Below are positions 1 to 12,333 of a stretch of DNA of 64,000 nucleotides, piece after piece. Positions within the stretch are counted from its first letter, which is position 1. Each line of letters begins with the position of its first letter. The stretch comes from Helianthus annuus (lineage: Eukaryota > Streptophyta > Magnoliopsida > Asterales > Asteraceae). Under the pieces are notes generated by a model that did not search any database, was not told the DNA's origin, and worked only from the letters and a program-made list of their open reading frames with translations. The translations under genes were made by a program, and so were the position numbers. The stretch covers positions 122,728,088-122,792,087 of the forward strand of contig NC_035433.2 of NCBI RefSeq assembly GCF_002127325.2. The letters run 5' to 3'.

Positions 1-2577
1 AAGAACCGCTACCCTTTACCTAGAATTGACGACCTTTTTGATCAATTACAAGGGGCGAGCTGGTTCTCCAAGATAGACCTGCGTTCGGGGTACCATCAAG
101 TTAGAGTACGGGAAGAGGATATTCCAAAGACTGCATTTAGAACCCGTTATGGGCACTATGAATTTCTAGTCATGTCGTTTGGGTTGACGAACGCGCCGGC
201 TGCATTTATGGATCTTATGAACCGGGTGTGCCGACCCATGTTAGACAAATCAGTAATAGTATTCATAGATGATATTTTAGTTTATTCGTGAAGCAAAGCT
301 GAGCACGCAAGGCACTTGCGTGAAGTACTCGAAACTCTCCGCAAGGAGAAACTTTACGCAAAATTTTCAAAATGCGCCTTCTGGCTCAGGGAGGTGCAGT
401 TTCTAGGCCACGTGATCAATGCGGAAGGTGTTTTAGTGGATCCATCAAAGATTGATGCTGTAATGAAATGGGTTTCCCCGAAAAGTCCGACTGAGATAAG
501 GAGTTTCCTAGGCCTCGCGGGATACTATAGGCGGTTCATACAGGATTTCTCGAAGATAGCTCTACCTCTAAGCAGACTGACGAGAAAGAAAGAAAAGTTT
601 GTGTGGGGTAAGGAACAGGAAGAGGCTTTTCGTATACTGAAGGAGAAATTGTCGAGTCCTCCGGTCCTGACATTGCCAGATGGAACTGAAGATTTGGTTG
701 TTTATTCAGATGCTTCCCACCAGGGGTTAGGTTGTGTTTTGATGCAAAGGGGAAGGGTTATTGCTTATGCGTCGCGGCAACTAAAGCCTCACGAGGTGAA
801 CTACCCAACACACGATCTGGAATTGGCAGCAGTAGTGTTCGCCTTAAAGATTTGGAGACACTACCTATACGGTGCGAAATGTACGATTTACTCGGATCAT
901 AAGAGCCTCAAGTATTTCTTTGAACAAAAAGATTTGAATATGAGGCAACGAAGATGGCTGGAACTCATCAAAGATTATGATTGTGATATCCTTTATCACC
1001 CGGGAAAAGCAAACGTGGTAGCCGATGCGTTAAGCAGAAGAGAGTACCCGTCTCCTCTCCGTGTTAAGTCCATGAAGATGATAGTTACGCCACGATTACT
1101 TGAAACGATACGTGAATCTCAAATTAAGTCGCTTGGAGCAGAAGATTTAAAGAAAGAAAGATTAAAAGGCGTAATTGATAAATTATAAGAAAATTCGACC
1201 GGACTCAAGACGCGATTCGGCCGAATTTGGATACTTCGATTTTGTGAAGTCAAAGCCGCACTACTCGATGAAGCACATAAGTCACGATATTCGGTCCACC
1301 CTGGGGCTACAAAGATGTATCGAGATTTAAAAACCAATTATTGGTGGCCGGGCATGAAACGCGATATCGTCAAGTATGTCGCAAAATGCTTAACGTGTTC
1401 TCAAGTGAAGGCAGAACACCAAAAGCCTTACGGAGAATCACAACCATTGGGGATACCGTTGTGGAAATGGGAAGAACTAACGATGGATTTAGTAACCAAG
1501 CTTCCAAGAACGAAAAAGGGGTATGATACAATATGGGTAATCGTAGATCAACTTACGAAAAGCGCCCACTTTCTACCCATTAAAGAAGCTTATTCTTCCG
1601 AGAAAATGGCGGAAATCTACATGAACGAGGTCGTGTCTCGACACGGGGTGCCCGTGTCAGTCATCTCGGATCGTGATACTAGATTTACCTCTCGCTACTG
1701 GCAAAGATTTCACGAAAGCGTGGGAACGAGATTGCACATAAGTACCGCCTACCACCCTCAAACTGACGGCCAGTCAGAAAGAACCATTCAAACACTTATT
1801 GATATGTTGAGGGCGTGTGCCTTAGATTTTGGGGGAAATTGGGATGACCATTTACCACTAGTGGAATTTTCTTATAACAATAGTTACCACAGTGGCATTC
1901 AAATGGCACCATACGAATTACTATACGGGAGGAAGTGTAGAACTCCCGTATGTTGGGGTGAAGTGGGGCAAAGGGAGCTCGCGCCAATTGATTTAATAGC
2001 AATGACAAATGAAAAGATTGAATTGATTAGGGCTCGTTTGAAAGCAGCCCAGGATCGGCAAAAAGCTTATGGAGACAAGAGAAAGCGTCCTATTGAATTT
2101 CAAGTTGGAGATTTCGTTCTGTTGAAGGTGTCGCCATGGAAAGGCATAATCCGTTTTCGTAAACGGGGTAAATTAGGTCCTCGGTATATTGGGCCGTTTA
2201 AAATCTTGGCTCGTGTTGGAAGGGTCGCTTATCGATTAGAATTACCGCCTACCCTAGACGGAATTCACAATACCTTCCACGTGTCGCAATTGAGAAAGTG
2301 TCTTGCGGATGAAACCGCGTTAGTACCTCTCGATGACATTGAGTTGGACGAGGGGTTGAATTATGTCGAAAGACCAATAGCCATTAAAGATGTCAAAGTG
2401 AAGAAGCTCCGCAACAAGGCGGTCCGACAAGTGTTGGTACAATGGCAACACCGAAAGGGTTCAGAACTCACATGGGAAGCGGAAGATGAGATGAGAAGAC
2501 ACTATCCATTTCTTTTTGGTATGTGCACGTTTAAGATTTATTATATGTCCAGGTTTCGGGGACGAAACCTCTTTTAA
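1..2577 (+). pseudogene. Ty3/gypsy pol polyprotein, 3' part (RT, RNase H, integrase, chromodomain), with two nonsense codons
   Basis: A single reading frame runs from base 1 to the stop at 2577 and is cut at the left by the window edge. In order it shows the reverse transcriptase palm with the FIDD catalytic motif (about 260-275); RNase H (YSDAS at about 703, later ADALSR); an integrase zinc finger (two His, then CLTC) and catalytic core (TMDL, SDRDTRF, GQSER); and a C-terminal chromodomain-like segment ending near YPFLF. The order RT-RH-IN-chromodomain is that of chromoviruses, and the tail wording resembles the Tekay/Del lineage. Two in-frame stops break it: TGA at 289-291, just after the RT catalytic block (a CGA to TGA change would explain it), and TAA at 1186-1188 between RNase H and integrase. 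Frame is otherwise kept, so the copy is dead by point mutation and probably fairly young. The 3' LTR follows directly. Confidence 0.93.
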
Positions 2578-2589
2578 GGGGGGTAGACT

Positions 2590-4316
2590 TGTAACACCCC
2601 AAAAACCGGTATTTGATTAAAGTAAATGAAAATGAACAAAAAGTAACCTAGTTAGTGGGTTATGATAAGAAATAAGTTAAAAATTTGAAATAATGCTTAA
2701 ATTAAATACTTATCAATTTAGAAGGGGGTTAATATGTAAGATTTTAATAATTAAGGTTTATTAGTGATAAACTCAAAAACACACTCCTGTGTGCGTACCT
2801 GGGAGCGATCGAACAGAAGAAAAGAGGGTGAAAACCCTTGTTCATGCTAACCTACTCAATTAATCAAGAAATTCAAGCCTAAATCAGTTGCATGTCTCAA
2901 GTTTATCGATTATCTATGTATATCTAGTGAAGTGGTAAGTTGAATTTTTGATTTTGGTGATGTTTATAATTAGGGTTTCGACCCAATCATGAAATTGTGA
3001 TATGATTTGTGTTGTTTAGATGTTAAGGATACTCCATAGAGTAGGAATTATGCTTGATTTTGGCCAATTGAAAGAAAGCCTCTAAAAACCCACTTTGTGA
3101 AAATTATGATTATGAATATGAGGATTATAGGAATGATGAACAATGTAATTTTACATGTAAATCAGCTTGTAGTACCCAAGGGCTAGTTAAATTAATGTAG
3201 ATTAAAGGAATTGTAAGAAATAGAATGAGTAATGATGATGTATAGGATGGAATAGCAAGTTATGCTTTAAATGTTGTACACTATGCTTTATTAAGGTAAC
3301 GCCTACTAGGTGCTCGATGAAATGCTTGAATGAGTAGTTATGTGTAAATTGGAAAATGATGGAATGAAAGTTTGGGTACTAAATGAATGAATGATCATGT
3401 TGATTAGGTGTGAAGGAAGAAGGTTCGAATTCTAAGAAGCCGGAAGGATCACAAGACCGAGGTATGATCCGTCTCATACGAAAGTTTACTTTTTTATTTA
3501 TTCGTTAGTAATTATATTGAACGACCCTTGTTATAAGAATTATCCTATGTTTTAGTTATTTGCGGTGTTAGTAAAAGAATGGTAAATCCCTTGCGGATTC
3601 GTTTATGCTAAAGAAGGTTTATGCTAAGTTATGCAAACCGACCGGTTCTTACGACTAGGTCGAGTAAGGATATGAGACCATCCGTCTAGGACGGGTGGTC
3701 ATGTAAGCAAAATCGTATGCAAAAAGGTTCAATCCGTTATACGGATAGAACGAAAGATTTTTAAGTTGAAAGCAATTAACCCGATGTTATCGGGTCGAAT
3801 GTGAAATGCTTAAATCTCATTATGAGATTGTATGTCATACCCACTAAATGGGTAATCGAATGCGTATAAGAAATGGAAGTATATAGATGATTGTAATTAC
3901 CATGTTGGTATTGTGGACTAAATAAGCACCTTTACTAACTTTTTAAAGTTTGATGTTTAATGTAGGTAAATCCTCGACTTAGGCGATTGGACGGCTTGGA
4001 ACGTGCACACTTGGTTTACGCCCACTACTCGCTTCCGTTGTTAAGCCTTTTGGAATGGGTTAAGTCTTGGTCATATGTATTTAAGTTTAGGTAGTATGTT
4101 GACATCTTTGTCGTAGGGTAAAAACTTGGTAGTTGGAGTCATGTCGTGACTAATGTGGACTTTGTTTGTTTTCGGGTTTTTGTCAAGGATGTTTAATGTT
4201 TAAGTTTGGTGTGTAAAACAGGTAGTTAATGATGTTAAACGAATAGGTCATGTCGAAATTTTCAAAAATTTTCTATTTATTTGTACGTATTTAATAGTAG
4301 GGTTTGGGGCGTAACA
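2590..4316 (+). repeat. 3' LTR of the gypsy element
   Basis: A purine-rich tract with a run of six G (about 2576-2586) lies just after the pol stop and serves as the polypurine tract. The LTR opens TGTAACACCCC, the usual start for this group, and the matching end GGGGCGTAACA closes at 4316, giving about 1.73 kb. The ends are TG...CA. The partner 5' LTR and the left target duplication are outside the window, so the right edge rests on the terminal motif alone. No ORF of note lies inside. Confidence 0.8.
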
Positions 4317-4365
4317 GAGAACCCATTTGAAATTAGGGCTTTGAAATTGAAGAGAGATGTACTAC
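4317..4365 (-). other. Possible relic of a second dirigent-type gene start, interrupted by the LTR
   Basis: Read on the minus strand, 4357-4327 resembles the 5' leader of the dirigent gene at 6159-6716. Twenty bases beginning CAT and ending TTTCAAA match with one mismatch, followed by 13 more diverged bases and then an ATG at exactly the same distance (ATG at 4324-4326). The retroelement LTR begins three codons later. The match is short, so it may be chance. If real, the gypsy element landed in the first codons of a duplicate gene. Confidence 0.3.
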
Positions 4366-4429
4366 GTATACGATCATTGTATTTGAATGTGTTTGCTTAA
4401 ATGCTCATGTTGTTTTGTCTTTGTTAAAC

Positions 4430-4467
4430 CCAAGCGCGCCTCAACGCGCGCATGGGTATAAACCTAG
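4430..4467 (+). other. Helitron-like 3' terminus (hairpin plus CTAG)
   Basis: A GC-rich hairpin (CCCAAGCGCGC pairing with GCGCGCATGGG) is followed seven bases later by CTAG and then T, the layout of a Helitron 3' end. No matching 5' end is visible because the LTR lies immediately upstream. It may be the stub of a Helitron into which the gypsy element inserted. Confidence 0.35.
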
Positions 4468-5868
4468 TTACGTATAAAGTAACAAAACTATATTTATATT
4501 GATTAATTTCTTTTGTTTATGTTATTATGTTATCTTTTACGTTTAAAGATGTTATTTCTTTTAAAGTTATTTTTTGTACTATTTCTACTTTTAGTGTAGT
4601 ACATGATTTATATTTCTTTTGAAGTTATTTTGATATACTATTTTTCTATGTTTTGAGAATTTATTGGTTTCACATTTGTTTACATGTTATCAGTATGAAA
4701 TAAATAATATAAATTACATCGTAATAAATAACTTTTAAACTATGTTTTACACACAGGTTTTATTATACTTTTAGAGGAACAAATAAGTGAATAATCATTA
4801 TTATACTACACTCAAAAGAAATATTTATATCTACATCTATATCGTTGTATGTATCTATATCAATATCTATATCCATCTATACTACGAAGGACACGCGTAA
4901 TCTATTGGAGTCATCTATTTTTATTTTTTTCTCGCTTCTCTCTCTCTCTTTTCTACTTAATTATGGATACTTATTTTATTCAATTAAAGATAGTTATGGT
5001 TAACCAAACAAATTTAATATGAAAACCAGGGGAAGAATATAATTTCACCACTTTTTTTACGGTCAATTGAACGGTTAACTGACAGAAGGACGCAAAATGT
5101 AGAACATTGCAAACAATGAGTGTGTAGGAGGATCACATGTTGATTCTAACAACATAGCAGAGGGACGCAAATTACAGTTTCTCTTGTTTTATTAATGATA
5201 ATTATTATATTATCAATCAAATGAATTTAATATGAAACTAATTACTTTTTTTTTAAATAAACATACATTTTTTACTTAAAACTTCAAAATTTTCAAAATT
5301 GTGTTAGGTAATAATAATAATAATAATATTAATAATAATAATAATTGCTTTTATGAGTGGTTTCTAACAATTTTCAAATATTTAATGTGATTAGATGGTA
5401 AAAATTTTAAAAATACAATATGTTCACTAATAATAAAAAATAGGTGGTATGAAAAAAACAAAGTTAACACCCAATTCAAAGAAATAATGTTCTAAAAACT
5501 AACTAAACAAAATTTATAACGCCAATGTTCATTTTTTAAATATATATTTTGACGACTGTATATGTTAACAAATTACAATATATTTTATTTTATTAGTATA
5601 ATACGAGAGTTTATTCAATCGTTCATTGCATATATTGTTTTAAAACATAACACTTATATTACTAATTATATAATATTACATTTATTAACCGTGTATACAT
5701 GAGATTGTAAACTAGTTTTTTTAATAAAAGGTTGTCTTATGAGAAACCTAATGTCAAGTGTAGTGTGGTTAGTTGGATTTATTATAATATAGTCAAAAGA
5801 CGTTTAATATGTCAGTATTAAAGTTTGTTTTAAAATTATAAATAAATTATATAAGATTTTATTTTTTT

Positions 5869-5984
5869 AATTTTTGATTGCTACCATGCCGCCAAAGTTC
5901 AAAACAATGACAAATAACATTTTTTGATTTAATTTTTGATTGCTAGCATGCCGCCAAAGCTTAACACAATGACAAATAACATTT
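5869..5984. repeat. Two-copy tandem duplication, 62-bp period
   Basis: 5869-5930 and 5931-5984 are near-identical; both contain TTTTTGATTGCTA and GACAAATAACATTT. The pair lies about 170 bp beyond the dirigent stop codon and generates a spurious small ORF. It is probably a simple replication-slippage duplication. Confidence 0.85.
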
Positions 5985-6072
5985 GATACAAGTACAAATA
6001 AATATTTATATATTTGAGATGGCATGGCAATCATAGTATTCTTATGCGGTGGTGTCAAGTACAATAAGATGT

Positions 6073-6078
6073 TTTATT
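6073..6078 (-). terminator. Putative polyadenylation signal of the dirigent gene
   Basis: The minus strand reads AATAAA about 80 bases past the stop codon. Position and sequence suit a plant near-upstream element; no transcript end is visible from sequence alone. Confidence 0.4.
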
Positions 6079-6158
6079 TTGCATCACACTTAAATAAGTG
6101 AAACGAGTTACACGATAATCACACATAGCCTAGTACAATGCTCTCACGATGAGTTGAT

Positions 6159-6794
<636 letters not shown>

Positions 6795-6800
6795 TTATAA
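6795..6800 (-). promoter_or_regulatory. Probable TATA box of the dirigent gene
   Basis: The minus strand reads TTATAAGG about 80 bases upstream of the chosen ATG, which would place transcription start about 50 bases before the start codon. This also argues against the upstream ATG at 6785, which would lie within 10-15 bases of the TATA element. Confidence 0.5.
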
Positions 6801-6940
6801 GGGCAGTTGATGGATAACTTTTTAATATTGTATCATGTATAAAACACTTTATACAATATGCCTTATAAACCTCAATTTAAAATGGAAGTGGAAATTGTAT
6901 GTAATCCAATTTGTATATTTGCGTTCATGAATATCAATAA

Positions 6941-7028
6941 TCGTTTTACAAATATCTTCACTAAGATAATACAAATATAAAATATCGTTTTACAAATATC
7001 TTCACTAAGATAATACAAATATAAAATA
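6941..7028. repeat. Perfect 44-bp tandem duplication
   Basis: 6941-6984 and 6985-7028 are identical (each begins TCGTTTTACAAATATC). It lies upstream of the dirigent gene, about 150 bp beyond its TATA box. Identity implies a recent duplication. Confidence 0.9.
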
Positions 7029-7030
7029 AT

Positions 7031-7345
7031 TTGTTATATAATTTAATTAAATCATGTATGAAATTAATCATTTTCATCTTTAACAAGACAGAAGAAGTGA
7101 CGGCAAGTTCATTCCGGTCCAAAAAAAATTTCAACGGAAAGTTCATTCCGGTCCGACATACGGTGGACCAGATTAAAGAGGACTCGTTTTTGTGGGTGTC
7201 AAACCGAACTAAGCTCCCCTCCATTTCCTGGGAGAATTGGGTTGAGTTTGAAGTCTCCGCTTTGTTGTAATTTTGTTAGTCAAGTTGTGTTTTTCTTTAT
7301 TTTGGGTTGTATCGCTTCCAGCGGCTTGCTGGCTCTATACCTATA
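7031..7345 (+). pseudogene. Fragment of a LINE reverse-transcriptase C-terminus
   Basis: The open stretch up to 7270 contains KEDSFLWVSNRTKLPSISW followed by ENWVEFEV. This resembles the conserved end of plant non-LTR retrotransposon proteins (W-x-x-W-x-x-F after a lysine-rich VKEDSFLW segment). The following bases have several stops and no clear continuation. The rest of the element is absent, so this is a short relic. The assignment rests on a short motif only. Confidence 0.4.
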
Positions 7346-7747
7346 GTTTTGTAGTTAAAAAGAAAAGTGACGGAGAATATTCATTTGTGGAAATTGAAGT
7401 GGACGGCAGCACCCAACCAAATAACATGAGCAAGTTGATTAAAAGACACATATTTAATATCCTCAAAAAACCATTTCATGTGTTATTGATCTTGTATTGT
7501 AATCATCACCTCTCCAAAGACTCCACTATCATCTTATTTTTTATATCCTCAAGAACACGTTTAATTTGGATTTAGTTATCAAAGGGTCTTTGCTTTAGTG
7601 GTATAAAAGTGTTTTAAAAAAAAAGTCGTCTCTACCCAAGTGAAAGACCTAAATTTATATAATTAAATTAAAGGTTGTTTGAGTTTTCCAATTAAAAAAA
7701 AGGTTAGTGGGTTCAATTTTATCCAGGTGCTATCGATAGAAACTTCA
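7346..7747. other. Intergenic, nothing recognised
   Basis: AT-rich sequence with short ORFs lacking recognisable motifs, ending at the left target duplication (7748-7756) of the foldback element that follows. Confidence 0.6.
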
Positions 7748-7756
7748 TGTTATTAA

Positions 7757-8300
7757 GAAATAATGGATTTTAATAATCCTAACTATTGTCTCATGGCTGG
7801 CAACGGTTTTAACTTTAAAAATTCCCATTGATGATCCCATCTTTTCACATATTGGCCTTCAATGGACCTTAACTAACAGAATCCTAACGTCGTTAGTCTC
7901 CGATCGCCGGAAAAACATTTTTTGTCGGAAAAAGGTTCCTAAAGGTCCGATCTATGGTTACAAACAGGTTTGGGATGAAAACTTTGAGTTTTCCAGCTAA
8001 AAAGTTTAGTTTTCCGGCGACCTTAATAATTGAGGCTTTTTACTAGAAAAGGTTCCTAAAGGTGCGTAATAAGGCTACAAAGAGGTTTGAGATGAAAATG
8101 TTGAGTTTTCCGGTCAAAATGGAGTTTTCCGGCCAAAAACGTTTTTCCGGCCACCGGAGACTAACGGCGTTAGCGTTCTATTAGTCAGGATCAATTGAAG
8201 GCCAATATGTTAAAAGATGGGACCGCCAGTGAGAATTTTCGAAGTTGGGACCGTTTCCGGCCAATAGGCAATAGTTGGGATTATTAAAATCCATTATTCC
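7757..8300. mobile_element. Mutator-type foldback element with long inverted repeats
   Basis: The two ends are inverted repeats about 170 bp long: GAAATAATGGATTTTAATAA at the left and its near-complement ending CCATTATTCC at the right. Each arm contains matching phrases such as ACATATTGGCCTTCAATnGA. The middle holds two tandem units starting GGTTCCTAAAGG (about 7935 and 8048). The left flank is TGTTATTAA (7748-7756). The right flank is TA (8301-8302) interrupted by the Helitron and resuming TTATTAA (14191-14197), which gives a 9-bp target duplication matching at 8 of 9 positions. Nine bases is the Mutator hallmark. There is no transposase, so it is non-autonomous. Confidence 0.8.
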
Positions 8301-8800
8301 TATCTATACCTTATAATAAAACAAAACAAACTTATGCCACTTGGCATATTCTTACTCCTATTATTGCCACGTGTATTCCTCTTGATCGATGCGTTTTGTG
8401 TTTAGGCGCTAAAAGAAAAGCCTCTAAACCCTAATTCAGTTTCATCTTTCCTACGCCATCTTTGAATTCAATTGATTGTCTCTTTGCCTTCTAAAAATTG
8501 TCTCCTTCCATTTCACTCCTTCTTCTCCATCAAGCTATTTCACTCCATTTCTTATTCAGCCTTCTTTGTCTACAATCAGAATATGCCATTTCTCTTCCAT
8601 TCCACTCTACAAATCTCTTTTTTTTCTTCAAATCCAAGAATCTATTGTTCTTTGTTGAAGATCGAAGATTGGATATCATAAACTTATATAAAACGCTCTG
8701 TTGAACCAGAAACTTTGTTGATCTTTGGTGGAAAGAAGATCGTTTGGGTATTGATATAGTCAGGGATCTCAAGGCTTAGCCGCCGCCGCTGCCTCCGGCA

Positions 8801-9416
8801 ATGGCGGCTAGGGTTCCGGTAAGATTCTGGCTACTCTTTTTGCAATCTATTGTAATTGTTAGGTTACTGTATTGTTTACTATATTCTCTCTGAAACCATG
8901 TCGCCTCCAAACCCTAATCCGGTTTCAATTGCATTCGTTTCTTTCAATCGGGATCTCACAATAGGCGGAAGCCGTTACTCTCTCTCTTTTTGTAACAACA
9001 CATCTGATTTGCAACTTCTATTCTGCCGATTTCGTGCTCAAACAAAGGATTCAGTGGTGCCTCTCTTTGATTCACTCTCAAAAAATGATCTTAGGTATGG
9101 TTTATCTTTATTATTTCATCGTTTTGTCGTTAGTTATTCATCGTTTAATCTTTTCTTATTAATAGTTTGTTTGTGTGGTTTCTTTTTGCGATGCGATGAA
9201 TCTTAATTTTTGCGTTACAGGGATCTTTTGTAACCAGCTTTGTTGATTTGTTATCACGCTTCTCTAAACCCCAATTTATGGAACTGTTAAATTGCTTCTC
9301 TCTAATTTGTCAATTGTCATGATTTGTTACCACAATTTAAAAAGTTAAATTGATGCAAATTTTGTATGTCAGATTGTCAGTCATGTACAACTGGTACTCG
9401 GAGGAACCAATTAATG
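8801..9416 (+). pseudogene. Captured 5' gene segment inside the Helitron (unknown source gene)
   Basis: A leader-like CT-rich region is followed by ATG at 8801 in good context (GGCAATGGCGG), six codons (MAARVP) and a splice-donor-like GTAAG. A second open segment from ATG 8898 reads MSPPNPNPVSIAFVSF and onward, ending KNDLR before a GTATGG donor at about 9094. A short exon-like piece (VMYNWYSEEPING) follows at about 9372-9415. I do not recognise the protein. The pieces may be the N-terminal part of the same TRF-like gene as the Myb exons at 11560-12136, or come from another gene. There is no continuous coding sequence. Confidence 0.4.
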
Positions 9417-9671
9417 GTAGCGCTCATTTTTGGAACCTCTGGTATTTGTTCTAATCCTTAATATGTTATTCTTTATATGCAATTTATATGCATTTTTCAC
9501 ATTTTGATATGAAAGAATGAGAGTGGTTATGATGGAATTGTGATTGGTTTTTGGATTCGTAAATTCTACGAGAAAGATCGCTATACTTTTAATGTGGTCT
9601 CATCAGTGATGTTTAACTTTACAGCAAGTATTAAGCAAAATAAGTTTTTGATGCTAAACGATATAAGAAAA

Positions 9672-9806
9672 TCACACCAAAGTTTAAACCTTTGGTGTGA
9701 ACTAACTACAAGATATTTGAACTATGATAATAAATTGTTTTTATGATTTTATTGGTGTGAACTAACTACAAGACATTTGAACTATGATAATAAATTGTTT
9801 TATCAA
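9672..9806. repeat. Small palindrome and 60-bp tandem duplication within the Helitron
   Basis: 9672-9700 is a near-perfect palindrome (TCACACCAAAG ... CTTTGGTGTGA). Its right arm begins a 60-bp unit containing TGGTGTGAACTAACTACAAG that is repeated once at 9752-9806. No coding function is seen. Confidence 0.7.
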
Positions 9807-11559
9807 TGGTTTTATGTGTTCATGATGGTGTAGTTTAATTAGTTTTGCAGGTGATATCAAATAAGAGAATGTGTTTATTGCTTTGATACCAAAGGATGAG
9901 ACACAATTATCTTGCACATGAGGTGAATTCGTATTTCTTAAATGTTGTTGCTTCTTCATTTTAAGTTAATTTTATTAATTTTGTATTTGCGTTGACGACC
10001 TAGAGTACTTTTTTAATTTCATTTATAAGATCACATATATGCTATCTTGCATGTTTAAAAAGGTGGTGATAATTTTTTAAGCTAATAATTTTCCTCTGGT
10101 ATCCCTATATATCAATTACATATCAATTATATGATCTTCAGAACTTACATACATATATTTACATAAGTTAACATCTAAATGGGTCATTTTTTTTTAAAAT
10201 GTATTAGTTTGTTCCGTGTCAAAACAAATCTTAACAAATGTGGGTTCATGATCACATGGTTTGCAGTAGATTCCGTCCCAGTATTTATTTTAGAAAAAAT
10301 CTTATTGTTTTCCTAATTGGATAATTTTTTTTGTTACTTTTAGCAACTTTTATTCAGTTGCTATTATCTAAGTTCAATATTATAATACTATTGTTTTTCT
10401 ATCTTTGATGGTGAATTACATGTTGCTAACTTTGTGGACCCGCGGGTAGTTTTTGGTTAGAAGGCTTCGATCAAGGAAAGGTTAGAGTGGTTGTGAACGT
10501 TTGTCCAGTGATTATAATGTTTCATATAAGTAGGTGAGGAGAGAGGTTGAACTACAACATCCGGATGATTAGCATTTTATATACTACAGGGGATTTTGGA
10601 GATTTAATCTATAACTCAGGTATTATAAACTCGGTTAATTGTCATTTTATAAATGAAATATAATATATCTAGACTTCAATTTTAGCCGAGTTTGTGGTTT
10701 GAACGAACCTAAACAGCTATCATCTTGTGTTAAATGTCCAAAAGAGGAAGCGAGTCATTTGGATAGGTCTGTCCCTGGTTTGTTAGTATTAGTTTTTCAG
10801 TTTTGCTCTGGTTTTCTTTATGTTAGAATATACATATGCCTGGCAAAGTGGAAAGGTCGGATTGGGTGTTCGGTCAAATTGGGCTTGAGTTAAAACAGAT
10901 TCTAAGCAGACGAGTTCGGATAAAGTGGGTCATGCAAAGAAAGTATTAGTTTATTTCGGGTCAGAATGAGTTATACCTGCAATGGACTCAAGTTAAAGAG
11001 TCCTATTTACAAAACAAACCATGAATCGGCATATTTCGTCAATTAAGTGACGATTCAATGTCATTTTCATCAAAACTCACTACTGAAGTCTTTAAACTCT
11101 ATATTTTGGCTCACACAAGTTTTGGATGGTGTTCAAAACAAGTTTTAATCATTTATATATTAATCCAACATATGTTTAAGTAGGTAGTAACATGTATCCT
11201 ATTATGTGACCAAAGTAAGAATGACGATTGACACATTTATTCCTATTAATACAAAGGTTATGGATCATGGTATATGGACATCATCCAAAAAAAATAGTTT
11301 TAATTTTATCTCTTAAAGTTGAATATGAGCATCCTTCTGAAATTAGTATTAGTATATATTGTGTAATGGGTGTGTAAATACCAGTTTAAAATGATTTTTT
11401 TATTTGGAAAAATCAAAATCCCCTGTTGTATTTTCCTATTTTATTAATTGTGGTCGAACTTATTGGTTGAATCTCAGATGTTATGTTTTAAAAAAAAATT
11501 ATCTTTTTGTGAGCATGTCTTTCATTGGAAGCTTACCTTGTGATGTCTTTTAGCTTGCA

Positions 11560-12136
11560 GATATATCAGTTGGAAATTTTAGATGGCTCAGAGAAAGAGT
11601 AAGTGTTGTTTCATCGCCTCGAAGACGCCTTAATCCTTGACATAATAAAATTAGAAAGATATAAAATTTATACTCCTATGCATTTTTAACTGTATTTTTC
11701 TTTGTTAGTAAGTAATTTATTATTTATTTATTGCAGATTGAAAAGCGCATTGAAAATTATTCAAGTGGGCCTGAAGATGATTCTGATACGATGAAGAGAT
11801 CTGTGACAGGTGGCAATCAAAGGAAGCTTCATAGAGTGTGGAATTTTTTCGGAGGTAAAGAAGTTGTTCGATGGTGTTGCTCATTTCGGGGTAGGAAAAT
11901 GGACTCATATAAGAAATCCCTTTTTTCATCATCAACTCATCAAACACCTATACATTTGAAGGTACTTTTCATCTTTTTTATCATGGACTCATCAAGACTT
12001 TACTTTTTATGTAATTACAAGAGTGTCTTTTCAATAAACAAATGTTCTCTGTTTGTGTTGTTTTAATATATTTTCACAGGACAGATGGCGAAATCTTTTG
12101 AAGGCAAGTCATGCGCTAAAAGGGAGTAGAATAAAG
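11560..12136 (+). pseudogene. TRF-like (telomere-repeat-binding-factor-like) Myb-domain exons captured by the Helitron
   Basis: Exon-like blocks with plant splice sites are 11561-11597 (donor GTAAGT), 11737-11961 (acceptor TTGCAG, donor GGTACT after HLK) and 12080-12136 (acceptor TCACAG, reading DRWRNLLKASHALKGSRIK). The last piece is the third-helix region typical of TRF-like Myb domains (LKDKWRNLLKAS), and RKLHRVW opens the domain. In between, the recognisable helix text (SEVKKLFDGVAHFGVGKWTH) lies in frame 2 because the T run 11844-11849 carries one base too many; frame 1 resumes after the A run 11914-11916, which seems one base short. The two shifts compensate, so the exon stays open but about 23 residues are scrambled. 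Later exons are missing. Confidence 0.65.
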
Positions 12137-12333
12137 GTTAGTTTTGTACTAAAAATGGTTACAAAACTATATCATAAATATAAATATAAATAGATAACAA
12201 TAATGTATAATTTGTGGGGCATTGTTTGGATGTTTTAAAACATTGTTGACATCATAGGGGCATGATATGGAGAATCATTTATTTTGATGAATTTTTATGT
12301 AAAAACGTAGGATATATGACACCAAAATATTGC

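Larger units (their letters stand above)
4468..6158. other. Intergenic AT-rich stretch
   Basis: No gene is visible. The stretch holds an (AAT)n microsatellite at about 5310-5344 and a two-copy tandem repeat, listed separately, downstream of the dirigent gene. Short ORFs here have no recognisable content. Confidence 0.7.
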
